Source: Pasteurella atlantica (lineage in GTDB: Bacteria > Pseudomonadota > Gammaproteobacteria > Enterobacterales > Pasteurellaceae). From it: 64,000 nucleotides of DNA. Numbering within the stretch: the first letter of the stretch is position 1; every line of letters starts with the position of its first letter. The stretch is from contig NZ_OY856306.1 in the NCBI RefSeq assembly GCF_963693435.1, positions 124,001 to 188,000 of the forward strand. The letters run 5' to 3'. The notes beneath the pieces were generated by a model. That model was not told the DNA's origin. It saw only the letters and a program-made list of their open reading frames with translations, and did not search any database. A program made the translations under genes and the position numbers. Shown here in pieces: positions 43,246-52,593 of this stretch.

Positions 43246-45786
43246 ATGAAAAACCATACATACATACATACATACATACATACATACATACATACATACA
43301 TACATACATACAAAAAATCTTCTCTTTGCTTGGCTATAGGGTTAGCCCTCGCCTCTTGTCAGGTTTATGCAGCTCCTACTGATTTTCAAGATGGTTATGT
43401 GGGGCATTATAATGATACCTGTAACGGTAAAATACCCGATACCACTTTTGTTAAAGTATTGCTCGGTCAAGGAGCGATGGTAAATACAGATCCTAATAAT
43501 CCAAACAGTGATGATTGTCGTCCTAATAATGTGGTTGCAGTTGGTCACAATGCTATTGTAGGAGCAGATAACACCATTGCCATTGGACATAATGCTCAAG
43601 CAACGAAACGGGAATTTGGTCCAGAGCCAACAAGTGCTATTGCAATTGGACGAGATGCTCATTCTATGGGTATTAATTCATTAGCAGTTGGTGCAGGGGC
43701 AAAAGTCATTGGTGATCATTCGATGGCATTTACAACCTTTAATCCACTTCCTGAAAATATACCTCAAAATGCTAAACCAGAAGATATTATGAAAGGAAAT
43801 AACAGTATTGTAATGAGTACAAATTCTGCTCAGAGAAATATTGTGAATGCAAATATGGCAACACTTATTGGTGGTGTAAATAATAAAATTGATGGTGGCA
43901 CTTATGGTGCTATTTTAGGAGGAGAAAATAATTATGTTGCAGGAGAATATGCTTTAGCATTTGGTAAAAATAATATTGCACAGGGAAAACATTCCTTGAT
44001 GGTTGGTTTAGATAATAACAAAAGTCATCGAGATGGGATTGAAAGTAATAGTAATAAAGCAACATCAGATGGCTATGTTGCAATAGGTAAACAAAATGAA
44101 GTAGATGGCTGGTATGCTTTTGGGTTAGGCGAAGAAAACCACTCCTATGGGTTTAATTCAACAGCATTGGGATATCGTAATAAAGCCATTGGTGATGGTT
44201 CAATTGCAATGGGGGGCTATAACGATAAACAACCTGATCAAACCTATAAATTTATTGATGGTGCTCAAGCACTTTCAAAAGGAGCAATTGCAATAGGTGC
44301 GGGAACAATAGCTGGTTTCGCCGATAAATCTGCATCAGAAGATATTGTTCGGCAATGGCGACAAGGTACTGAAGAAGCCGTTGCTATTGGTTATAGATCA
44401 AAAGCAGTGGCAAATAAAACAATTGCCTTAGGTTTTGATGCTGAAGCGAATATTCAAGGTGGAATTGCATTAGGATCATACGCAAAAGCCATAGGAATGC
44501 CGGGTACTAAAGGAATAGATGTAAGTGGTAGAAATGGAGCAGATGATACAGCAACTTGGAAATCTACATTAGGTGCATTAGCAATTGGTGATACTGACGG
44601 TACAAATAAATACACAAGACAAATTACAGGACTAGCGGCAGGTACAAATGATACTGATGCGGTTAACGTTGCCCAATTAAGACAAGCGGTGACATTACCT
44701 ACTATCAGTTTTTATAATGGTGGTTCTTTAAATGGAGCAAACTATACGCAAGGAACGAATATCAATCTTTCTAGTCTTGCTTTTGATTTTGGTGATGGCT
44801 TAAAAGTTCAAAAAACAACAAAAGACGGTAAAGATATTGCCTTAGTCACATTAGATAAAGATGCACTTAAAAATGATCCTAATTTTAAGGGAGATAAAGG
44901 GGACAAAGGAGAAAAAGGTGATCAAGGTATTCAGGGGCTGAAAGGTCCTAAAGGAGATACTGGAGCAAAAGGTGACAAAGGCGACCAAGGTATTCAAGGT
45001 CCTAAAGGAGACACTGGGGCAAAAGGTGACAAAGGCGACCAAGGTATTCAAGGGCTGAAAGGTCCTAAAGGGGATACTGGTGCCAAAGGAGAGAAAGGCG
45101 ACCAAGGTATTCAAGGTCTAAAAGGTCCTAAAGGGGACACTGGTGCCAAAGGAGAGAAAGGCGATCAAGGTATTCAAGGTCTAAAAGGTCCTAAAGGGGA
45201 CACTGGTGCCAAAGGAGAGAAAGGCGATCAAGGTATTCAAGGTCTGAAAGGTCCTAAAGGGGATACTGGTGCCAAAGGAGATAAAGGCGACCGAGGTATC
45301 CAAGGAGATAAAGGTGATCAAGGTATCCAAAGCCCTAAAGGTAGCCATACTAATAATAGTGCAGCAATACCAAATAGTAAATTTGATCAGCTAAATATTG
45401 GTAATGTGATTATGAAGAAAACAGATACTGGTAAGATCACTATCAATATGGGGAAAAATCAAATTCACGGTGTAGCTAACGGTACCGCCCCGACGGATGC
45501 TGTTAATGTTTCTCAACTTAATGAAGTCAAAAATACGATTAACAATGTTGAAAAACAAGCTAATAAAGGTATTGCTGGCTCAATGGCAGTAGCAGGTTTA
45601 CCACAAGCTTATTTACCGGGTAAAAATATGGTTGCTGTTGCAGGCTCAAACTACAAAGGAGCGAATGCTATAGCAATAGGTATTTCAACAATTTCTAATG
45701 ATGGAAAATGGATTATTAAAGGTTCGCTTAATTCAACATCTGGTGGAAGCGTTGGTACAACATTAGGTGCTGGTTATCAATGGTAA
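43246..45786 (+). CDS. Trimeric autotransporter adhesin (YadA type) with collagen-like stalk, phase ON
   Basis: The 846-residue protein has an extended signal peptide (CATA-encoded HTYI repeats, then a hydrophobic core ending about CQVYA). A YadA-like head follows with many AIAIG/NNIAIGxxA repeats, then a neck (AAGTNDTDAVNVAQLRQAV). A collagen-like stalk of 49 Gly-X-Y triplets spans about residues 549-695. A second neck (TAPTDAVNVSQLNEV) leads to the C-terminal YadA anchor ending GTTLGAGYQW, which forms the outer-membrane pore. The ATG at 43246 has GGGG upstream. The protein likely mediates adhesion. Confidence 0.93.
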   Translation: MKNHTYIHTYIHTYIHTYIHTYKKSSLCLAIGLALASCQVYAAPTDFQDGYVGHYNDTCNGKIPDTTFVKVLLGQGAMVNTDPNNPNSDDCRPNNVVAVGHNAIVGADNTIAIGHNAQATKREFGPEPTSAIAIGRDAHSMGINSLAVGAGAKVIGDHSMAFTTFNPLPENIPQNAKPEDIMKGNNSIVMSTNSAQRNIVNANMATLIGGVNNKIDGGTYGAILGGENNYVAGEYALAFGKNNIAQGKHSLMVGLDNNKSHRDGIESNSNKATSDGYVAIGKQNEVDGWYAFGLGEENHSYGFNSTALGYRNKAIGDGSIAMGGYNDKQPDQTYKFIDGAQALSKGAIAIGAGTIAGFADKSASEDIVRQWRQGTEEAVAIGYRSKAVANKTIALGFDAEANIQGGIALGSYAKAIGMPGTKGIDVSGRNGADDTATWKSTLGALAIGDTDGTNKYTRQITGLAAGTNDTDAVNVAQLRQAVTLPTISFYNGGSLNGANYTQGTNINLSSLAFDFGDGLKVQKTTKDGKDIALVTLDKDALKNDPNFKGDKGDKGEKGDQGIQGLKGPKGDTGAKGDKGDQGIQGPKGDTGAKGDKGDQGIQGLKGPKGDTGAKGEKGDQGIQGLKGPKGDTGAKGEKGDQGIQGLKGPKGDTGAKGEKGDQGIQGLKGPKGDTGAKGDKGDRGIQGDKGDQGIQSPKGSHTNNSAAIPNSKFDQLNIGNVIMKKTDTGKITINMGKNQIHGVANGTAPTDAVNVSQLNEVKNTINNVEKQANKGIAGSMAVAGLPQAYLPGKNMVAVAGSNYKGANAIAIGISTISNDGKWIIKGSLNSTSGGSVGTTLGAGYQW
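43255..43310 (+). repeat. Tetranucleotide repeat (CATA)x14 inside the adhesin signal peptide
   Basis: Fourteen CATA units start nine bases after the ATG at 43246 and encode repeats of HTYI. Fourteen units keep the ATG in frame with the rest of the gene, so this sequence is in the ON state. Gain or loss of one unit would shift the frame. Confidence 0.95.
44890..45330 (+). repeat. Collagen-like Gly-X-Y repeat region
   Basis: 49 uninterrupted Gly-X-Y triplets, mostly built from a 63-base unit encoding GxKGDQGIQGLKGPKGDT followed by GAK. Lys and Asp are common at X and Y, favouring a salt-bridged triple helix without hydroxyproline. Near-identical DNA units allow length change by recombination. 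Confidence 0.9.
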
Positions 45787-45816
45787 TTCTGTTGATTTAA
45801 TGTAGTTTGATAGGTT

Positions 45817-45850
45817 TAGGGTTCAAAGATAGTTTTGAACCCTATTTTTT
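45817..45850. terminator. Bidirectional terminator between adhesin and panF
   Basis: AGGGTTCAAA (45818-45827) pairs with TTTGAACCCT (45834-45843), followed by a T run on the + strand. Confidence 0.85.
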
Positions 45851-45876
45851 CATATCCCCTCTTTTGGAGAAATGAA

Positions 45877-47304
45877 TTATTTTTTAGCTTGTAGTATATT
45901 CCCAATCAAAAATGCGATTAATCCAACGAATATCGCTGGTACAATAGCGTGGAAATTAAAGAATTTAATTTCTGTTATCACTAACATACCATAACTCCCT
46001 AAACCACCTATCATAGAGAAAATAGCCCCCATTGCATTGGCTTTTTTCCATAAAAAACCGAGTAGAATTACCCAAAAGAAAGTGGCTTCTAATCCTCCTA
46101 ACGCATTTAAATTCAGCCAAATTAACATATCAGGTGGATTGAGTGCTGCAATAATAAGTAATAGGGTAAAAATTAAGGTGGTTAAGGTAGAAAGTCGTTT
46201 AATTTTGGTTTCGTTATGAATAGCTTCTGGTTTGATGGCAATGTATAAATCTTTAATTAACGTTGAAGAAGCTTGGATTAACATTGAATCAATAGAAGAC
46301 ATTATGGCTGCCATTGGTGCTGCCAGAAAAATACCTGCTACCATAGGAGGCATTACTTGTAGCATTAGTGTTGGAATAATTTTATCTGACACCGTTAAAT
46401 TTGGATCTAAAGCACGCCCCAATACGCCAGATAAATGCATTCCTAACATTAAAAATGCGACAACAACGGTTCCAATAATAATGCCTTGATGTAATGCCTT
46501 GCTATCTTTATACGCCATACTTCTGACCACAAGGGTTGGTAATCCCATAATTCCAAAGCAAACAAGTACCCAAAATGATAACATAAAGGTAAAATCCAGT
46601 GGACGAGCTTCAATCCCATAAGGGCTAATTAAATTTGGATCAATATTTTCTAATGTTTTGATTGCAGCACTTACCCCACCAGTTGTATAAATGACTCCAC
46701 CAAGTAATAAGGTGGTTCCCACAATCATTACAATACCTTGAATAGTATCCGTAAGTACGACGGCACGAAAACCACCAATAAAGGTATAAATTCCAACGGT
46801 TAACGCAAAAATTAAAATTGCGGTTTGATAGGGAATTCCTAAAGTTGTTTCAAGTAAACGTCCTGCACCAAAAAATTGCACCGTCATCATTGCAAAGAAA
46901 GAAATCAGTAATGAGAAACTGGCGACCCAAACAACAAAACGATTTTTATAACGTGCATAAAGTAAATCATTAATAGTGACACTGTTAGTTTTACGTGCCA
47001 ATATGGCAAAGCGTTTCCCTAACACCCCTAAAGTTAATATAACCACTGGGACTTGGATCATTGCCAATAAAACCCAACCTAAACCAAATTTATAAGCCGC
47101 TCCTGGTCCGCCAATAAAAGAGCTTGCACCTACATAAGTTGCCGCTGTTGTCATTGCTAATACAAAGCCAGACATTGAGCGACTACCCATATAATATTCG
47201 TTTAAGAAACTTTGTCCTTTACGTTTTTGATAAGCGTAAAATGCCACACCAAATACAAATAGCAAGTAAGCAATTAAGGGAACTAACATATCAAGATTCA
47301 TCAT
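45877..47304 (-). CDS. panF: Sodium/pantothenate symporter PanF
   Basis: PanF imports pantothenate, the precursor of coenzyme A, driven by sodium. The 475-residue protein belongs to the SSS family, with about 12-13 membrane segments, the MTTAATYVGASSFIGGPGAAY block, RAVVLTDTIQGIVM, and SSIDSMLIQASSTLIKDLY. The start overlaps the yhdT stop by 14 bases; the yhdT-panF pair is conserved in related bacteria. Confidence 0.95.
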   Translation of the reverse strand: MMNLDMLVPLIAYLLFVFGVAFYAYQKRKGQSFLNEYYMGSRSMSGFVLAMTTAATYVGASSFIGGPGAAYKFGLGWVLLAMIQVPVVILTLGVLGKRFAILARKTNSVTINDLLYARYKNRFVVWVASFSLLISFFAMMTVQFFGAGRLLETTLGIPYQTAILIFALTVGIYTFIGGFRAVVLTDTIQGIVMIVGTTLLLGGVIYTTGGVSAAIKTLENIDPNLISPYGIEARPLDFTFMLSFWVLVCFGIMGLPTLVVRSMAYKDSKALHQGIIIGTVVVAFLMLGMHLSGVLGRALDPNLTVSDKIIPTLMLQVMPPMVAGIFLAAPMAAIMSSIDSMLIQASSTLIKDLYIAIKPEAIHNETKIKRLSTLTTLIFTLLLIIAALNPPDMLIWLNLNALGGLEATFFWVILLGFLWKKANAMGAIFSMIGGLGSYGMLVITEIKFFNFHAIVPAIFVGLIAFLIGNILQAKK

Positions 47305-47536
47305 CTACCTCAAGATCCATTTCTTTGTAAACGACTTTTACAACAGTAAAGGTGATAAAAATGAATAATAGAGGGAAGTAAATACAAGCAAACTCAAACC
47401 AAATAGGAAAACCTAACATTCCTTTGCCTGCTGGAGAAAAATAACCAAATCCAACCCAACCCACAATATAAAAAACAGTAAGAGCCAACGCCCAGCGAGC
47501 TTCTTTAAGAAGCTGTTGAGTAACAGATAATTTCAT
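47291..47536 (-). CDS. yhdT: YhdT family small membrane protein
   Basis: The 81-residue protein has two membrane segments and matches YhdT (DUF997): WALALTVFYIVGWVGFGYF and GFPIWFEFACIYFPLLFI. It is always found next to panF and may assist it, but no function is proven. An uptake signal lies upstream at 47550. Confidence 0.88.
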   Translation of the reverse strand: MKLSVTQQLLKEARWALALTVFYIVGWVGFGYFSPAGKGMLGFPIWFEFACIYFPLLFIFITFTVVKVVYKEMDLEVDDES

Positions 47537-47592
47537 TAATTGTTCCTTGAAGCGGTCATATTTTTATAAAAATTTACAAAATGTTAACATTT

Positions 47593-48705
47593 TTATTCTT
47601 TTTTTCCAAACCAAAATAGCATTGCTAAACCAAGCCAAGTAATGATTCCTAGTGCAATAAAATAATGAAGATTATCAAGCACTGTGCCACCCAGTTGATT
47701 TAAGCTAACACCTGCTTGAATAACACTGGTGCTAGGGAAAATCCAACGCAAATATTGTAAGGGGATTGGTAATAGATCTGCTGGCCAAGAAAACCCACTC
47801 ATAAAATACATTGGCAAGGCTGAAAAAACTAAAATTTGCATTGTTCGTTCACGGTCTTTAATCAGTAACCCCAATAAGCAACCTAAAGTCGCCACACAAG
47901 GGGAGAATAATGCAATCAAAAATAAATTCCCGATTGGATTTGCTCCTGAAGGGTATCCCCAAAAACTAAACATACTCCCTGTATAACCCAAACAGATAAC
48001 ATAATGAATAACACTAATGGTAGTTAATCGACCCAACCATTGAGTTGCAAAAGCATAGGCTTTGTGATTTTCATACCAAGTACTCACTAACATTGCACAA
48101 GCAATGAGTAACGTTTGTTGTAGAATTAACCAAGCTACTGCAGGTACAACATAACTTCCATAACCTTCTGTTTGGTTGTAAAGAGGCTGAATTTGTAAGG
48201 GGACGGGATCTCTAATAGCGGTCACTTTTTGATAACTTTTTGCAAAAGGTAATAATTTTTTAATTTCCACTCCTGCGGATAGTGTGAGTACTGCACTTGC
48301 CATAGATTGTTGTGCGTATTTACTGGCAAGAACATAGTTTCCATTACCTATCATATTGACAGTTGCTGGTTTCCCTAAAATTACGTTGCGTTGTAAATTT
48401 TCAGGAATAACCATCAATGCCATTATTTTATCTTCAAGTAATAACTCTTTAGCTTGCCTTTCATCACTAACTACCTTTGCTGTCACTGTTGGTGTAGCGG
48501 TGATCATTCGGATCATTTTACGAGATAAACTATCGTGAGCATTATCAACAATCGCCACTGGTACATTTCGTACAATTTCAGTGCTATAAGGTAAGGGGTA
48601 GTATAACCCATAGATAATGGGGGCAATAATGAGAAGAAGTAATACTCCAGCATCCGTAAAAATACTTTTAAATGTGTCTCGTATTGCGGCAATAAATGTA
48701 TTCAT
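47593..48705 (-). CDS. ABC-2 type transporter permease (second of pair)
   Basis: The 370-residue protein has an N-terminal membrane segment, a large periplasmic part (YPLPYSTEIVRNVPVAIVDNAHDSLSR), and about five C-terminal membrane segments (GSYVVPAVAWLILQQTLLI; PMYFMSGFSWPADLLP). It matches the YhhJ/YbhR type of ABC-2 permease used in drug or toxin export. It starts four bases after the other permease gene. No ATP-binding subunit is encoded beside it. Confidence 0.85.
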   Translation of the reverse strand: MNTFIAAIRDTFKSIFTDAGVLLLLIIAPIIYGLYYPLPYSTEIVRNVPVAIVDNAHDSLSRKMIRMITATPTVTAKVVSDERQAKELLLEDKIMALMVIPENLQRNVILGKPATVNMIGNGNYVLASKYAQQSMASAVLTLSAGVEIKKLLPFAKSYQKVTAIRDPVPLQIQPLYNQTEGYGSYVVPAVAWLILQQTLLIACAMLVSTWYENHKAYAFATQWLGRLTTISVIHYVICLGYTGSMFSFWGYPSGANPIGNLFLIALFSPCVATLGCLLGLLIKDRERTMQILVFSALPMYFMSGFSWPADLLPIPLQYLRWIFPSTSVIQAGVSLNQLGGTVLDNLHYFIALGIITWLGLAMLFWFGKKE

Positions 48706-48709
48706 TTTT

Positions 48710-49918
48710 TTACCTCATACCCCAACGATGCTTACGTTTTAATGCTATTGCTGTAAATAGTGTTGCTAATATCATCATTATAATAATAGCAATAATAAAA
48801 CCATAACTGGTTGCTAATCCTAAATGCCAATTTTGTTGAGTTTGAATTTGAGCAATTTGCAATTGTAAATAGTGAGTAAGCGGTAACATTGTTGCAATAA
48901 TTTGCGCAACTTTAGGCATTGCCACTAACGGATAGGTTACACCTGAAAATGCAAAGGCAGGGGCAGTGATAATTCCTGCATTAGATAAACCCATTCGGTT
49001 AGACATTGTTGTTACAGTTAATACCACGCCAAGCCATAAGGAAATAATCATTAATAACCAGCCATTCAATATGGTGATACATAAATTTTCAAAAGATGGT
49101 GGATTGTGCCAAGTAGCCAGTATAATTGCAATGGTAATCCAAGTACAAAATATTAATGAGTGCCAAAATAATTTACCTTTTAAAGCCACAAAAAGAGCTA
49201 AAATACGAGGAACTTGCTCACTTTCGTATTTGGATACACCAGCAAACCACCAACCAAGCGTACTGTGGCGTAATTCTCGCCCTATCACACCAACACCTAC
49301 TACTGTGGCTAAGATATGCAATAATGCAGGAATAATCGTACTTGCCAAGAATTGTTGATAATTAAGAGATTGATTAAATGCCATTTTGACATTGGGTTTA
49401 ATAGGAATAAGACTATCGAGAGCTTGTTGTTTCATCATTCCCATTTTGGTTCGTAAACGTAATTCAATACCTGCTGAAAATGTTCTGACGGCACTGCCAA
49501 CACCCGATTGAATGATCCCTGAATGTGTACCATATTGTGCATTTACAACTAAATTAACAGGGCTTACTTTAAGTTGATGAATACGATGTGAAAAATCTGC
49601 TGGAATAATTAATGTTGCATAAACTTCAGTATCTTGTATGGCAAGTTTCATTTCTTGAGCATCTCGAAAATGTGTAGTAACTGCAACATTCGGCGAGGCA
49701 TCAACCATTGAAATCAATTTTCGAGATAACGTTGTATTATCTTTGTCAATCACGCCAATGGGTAAATTACGAACTTGTGAAGCTGAAAAGGTATACCAAA
49801 TTAAGCCAATAGTCAGTGCTGGTAACAGGATCAATAACACTTGTTCTATTCTGTGACGTTGGATAATTCGCCATTCCCATACCGCACTACGTACAAAGAT
49901 ACGCCATAAACTCAACAT
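48710..49918 (-). CDS. ABC-2 type transporter permease (first of pair)
   Basis: The 402-residue protein has the same plan as its neighbour: one N-terminal membrane segment, a periplasmic domain (NLPIGVIDKDNTTLSRKLISM), then five or six membrane segments (STIIPALLHILATVVGVGVIGREL; FAFSGVTYPLVAMPKVAQII). The two permeases probably form a heterodimer working with the membrane fusion protein upstream. Gene order is outer-membrane factor, fusion protein, permease, permease. Confidence 0.85.
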   Translation of the reverse strand: MLSLWRIFVRSAVWEWRIIQRHRIEQVLLILLPALTIGLIWYTFSASQVRNLPIGVIDKDNTTLSRKLISMVDASPNVAVTTHFRDAQEMKLAIQDTEVYATLIIPADFSHRIHQLKVSPVNLVVNAQYGTHSGIIQSGVGSAVRTFSAGIELRLRTKMGMMKQQALDSLIPIKPNVKMAFNQSLNYQQFLASTIIPALLHILATVVGVGVIGRELRHSTLGWWFAGVSKYESEQVPRILALFVALKGKLFWHSLIFCTWITIAIILATWHNPPSFENLCITILNGWLLMIISLWLGVVLTVTTMSNRMGLSNAGIITAPAFAFSGVTYPLVAMPKVAQIIATMLPLTHYLQLQIAQIQTQQNWHLGLATSYGFIIAIIIMMILATLFTAIALKRKHRWGMR

Positions 49919-49921
49919 CGA

Positions 49922-50926
49922 TTACTCACCTATCGGTAGCTCAACTAATACACTCATCCCTGGTCGCATTTTTGCGATCGGTTTTTCAGGATGTGATTTA
50001 ACTAAAAATGTACGCATATCAAAACCTTGATCAGTACGAGTTGGTCGCCACGTCGCAAAATCAGGTAAGACAGAACTTGCATAGACTTTAAAGGTCACAT
50101 TTAAATTATCCAGTGCAGGAATGACCCCTTCAAAAATTTGGTTAATTGCAAAATATTTAAGGTAATCTTCACGGACGTTTAACTCTAAACGTTGCTCTTG
50201 TAAATTCACGACTGTAACAATAGGTACACCTTTAGCAATAATTTCACCTACATTTGGTATGATTTCTGCGATTTCACCATCAACAGGACTTTTTAATTGC
50301 ATTTCATCTTTTGCAACAAGCGCTTCATCAAACACCGCTTGCCCCTGACGAGCTTTGGCTTTTGCAGCAGAAATATCTTCTTTTCTCGCGCCTTCTTGTG
50401 CCATTTCATATTGTGCTTTTGCTATTTCATATAATTTTTGTGAACTTAGGTATTTCGCTTTGACTTCATCGGCTTTTTGTTGGCTTAATAATCCTTCTTT
50501 TGTTAATGTATTAACCCTTTTCCACGTTTTGTTCATTACATCTAAGCCTGCTTTTGCACGTTGCATTTGTTTAAATGCCATTTCTTTTTCTTGGGTTCTT
50601 GCTCCAGCTTCCGCTTTATTTGCTACCGAGGAGGCGGCATCTCGAACAGCTTCAGCTTGAGCGACTTTGGCGGCAATTTCTGGGCTATCAAAATGTAAAA
50701 TTGGTGAGCCTTTTGTGATTTTATCGCCTTCTTGAATATAAATTTTATCAATACGCCCAGATATTTTACTGGCAATATTTACCTCGTGGGCTTCCATTTG
50801 CCCCTGTAATACTACAGGTTCAGGCTCAGAAACCTTTAAATATCCACAAATAATAAAGACAATAACAAGACCTAATATAACTAATCCTAGAATAGGTTTC
50901 AGTGTTTTTTTAGTGTTTTCTTTCAT
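49922..50926 (-). CDS. HlyD-family membrane fusion protein
   Basis: The 334-residue protein has an N-terminal membrane anchor (LGLVILGLVIVFIICGYL), a biotinyl-lipoyl-like domain (ISGRIDKIYIQEGDKITKGS; LKSPVDGEIAEIIPNVGEI) and a helical hairpin. This is the plan of periplasmic adaptors that link an inner-membrane exporter to a TolC-like channel. It lies between the outer-membrane factor and the permeases, with 17 and 3 bases between stop and start. Confidence 0.9.
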   Translation of the reverse strand: MKENTKKTLKPILGLVILGLVIVFIICGYLKVSEPEPVVLQGQMEAHEVNIASKISGRIDKIYIQEGDKITKGSPILHFDSPEIAAKVAQAEAVRDAASSVANKAEAGARTQEKEMAFKQMQRAKAGLDVMNKTWKRVNTLTKEGLLSQQKADEVKAKYLSSQKLYEIAKAQYEMAQEGARKEDISAAKAKARQGQAVFDEALVAKDEMQLKSPVDGEIAEIIPNVGEIIAKGVPIVTVVNLQEQRLELNVREDYLKYFAINQIFEGVIPALDNLNVTFKVYASSVLPDFATWRPTRTDQGFDMRTFLVKSHPEKPIAKMRPGMSVLVELPIGE

Positions 50927-50943
50927 TGTTTTCTCACTTTATT

Positions 50944-52494
50944 TTAATGCTTTAAACTTGTTGGAATATAATCGACAAAAGTGTGAAGATTTCCTGTTGA
51001 TTCTAATAATTCTGCCAATGCGATTACATACTCATAAGCCACATTAGCACGTTCAGTTTGAATTTTAACTAATTTTGCTTGTGCATCATTTAATTCAATA
51101 ACTGTATTGATACCCTCTTTAAAACCTGCTCGATGTAATTTAAGAACTTGTTGTGCGAGCGTTTCTTCTTTCGCAAGAGATTGATAACGTTGGCGAGTAT
51201 CATCAACAGCAAGCCAGTTTTTTTCTACTAACAAATTAATATCTTTTTCTACCTGACGATAAATCGCATCAACTTGCCTTAATGTCATTTGTGCTGCTTG
51301 TTGAATTTTGCTTCTATCCACAGAACTGTGTAATGTCCAACGAGCATTGATACCAACCACCCAATTATGATCTTTATCAAGTTGATAAGAACCAAAAGCA
51401 GCAACATTTGGTTTCCAAGCGGCATCACTTAACTGCTCCATTGCTTTTGCTTGCTTTCTTTTGGCTTTAATTTGAGCAAAAATGGGGTAATGTGCCTGTG
51501 CCTTAGTTTGAAATGTGGATAGCGGTGCTAATTTATGTTTTTTTACAAATAATGTTGTTGCTGTATTAATATTTTTACCTTGTAATAAGGAATTTAATGC
51601 TCGTTGTGCAAGACGTAAATTATCTTTTGCTTTATCCAACTGAAATTCAGCATCAGAGAGTGCAGCAACTGCTTGTAAACGTTGTACTTTGGAAATCATA
51701 CCCAACTGCTGCATACGTTTTGCCGAATGACTATGCCCTTTAACTGACTTCAACGCAACTTCTCGCACTTTAACAACACGTTCCGCTAACTGCACCTGAA
51801 AATAACGTTTAATCAAGGTTTTTAGTAGTTCTTCTTTGGTGGTTACCACTTCAGTGGCATTTGCATCGGCTCGTCCCTGTGCAAACTCTTGAATGGCATT
51901 GATACGTCCACCCGTATAAAGTGGTAGTAGTGCCATCAAATGAGCATTTGAGAAATTATCTTGTTTTTGTAAATGAATATTAGAGGGAATTTCAGGCATT
52001 ATGCCTAAACTAGAGAGTTTTTGTAATTCAGCAATATTACCTATCATATTTGGTGCAATTTGCTGTAATTTTCCTAACATCTGAGGATTAGATAAAAGTT
52101 TTTTATAACTATCTAATCGCTCAGTCAAACCTGCTGTATTTATATCCGTTTCTACATTATAACGCCCCACCATACCACCAATCATTACCATAGGCTGATG
52201 TAAATCTAGCGAATCCGCTTGTAATTGGCTTGCTTGCCAGCCTGCTTGAGCAGCCAGTAACTTATCAGAATGTTGTAAAACATAATCTGCTGCTTGCTGA
52301 AAATTGACAGGTTTTGAAAAATCTAATGCTTTTATTTTTACCGCGGTTTCATCAACCTGAGACAACGCTTTTTGATTATTTACTTTTGGAGTAGCTACTG
52401 GTGAAATAACATCTTGAGAAGGTTCTGTTGTTTGAAAGTGACAACCTGTCAAAATGATCGCTCCCAATAATCCCCACATTTTTTTACTATACAT
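50944..52494 (-). CDS. TolC-type outer-membrane efflux lipoprotein
   Basis: The 516-residue protein has a lipoprotein signal with lipobox LTGC (Cys18), like the OprM/NodT branch of outer-membrane factors, and two long helical OEP repeats. It starts the four-gene export operon. Substrate unknown. Confidence 0.88.
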   Translation of the reverse strand: MYSKKMWGLLGAIILTGCHFQTTEPSQDVISPVATPKVNNQKALSQVDETAVKIKALDFSKPVNFQQAADYVLQHSDKLLAAQAGWQASQLQADSLDLHQPMVMIGGMVGRYNVETDINTAGLTERLDSYKKLLSNPQMLGKLQQIAPNMIGNIAELQKLSSLGIMPEIPSNIHLQKQDNFSNAHLMALLPLYTGGRINAIQEFAQGRADANATEVVTTKEELLKTLIKRYFQVQLAERVVKVREVALKSVKGHSHSAKRMQQLGMISKVQRLQAVAALSDAEFQLDKAKDNLRLAQRALNSLLQGKNINTATTLFVKKHKLAPLSTFQTKAQAHYPIFAQIKAKRKQAKAMEQLSDAAWKPNVAAFGSYQLDKDHNWVVGINARWTLHSSVDRSKIQQAAQMTLRQVDAIYRQVEKDINLLVEKNWLAVDDTRQRYQSLAKEETLAQQVLKLHRAGFKEGINTVIELNDAQAKLVKIQTERANVAYEYVIALAELLESTGNLHTFVDYIPTSLKH

Positions 52495-52593
52495 TGTGAA
52501 TATTTACCTCATCAGATATTTTCACTAAGTATAACAAATTTCTGCCTTAAATGGATATCCAAAAATAAAATAGATTATTGAGAGCAATATTTT

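Noticed and set aside
44851-45114. Antisense open frame across the collagen repeat
   Set aside because: Caused by the low-complexity repeat; no ribosome-binding site or family match.
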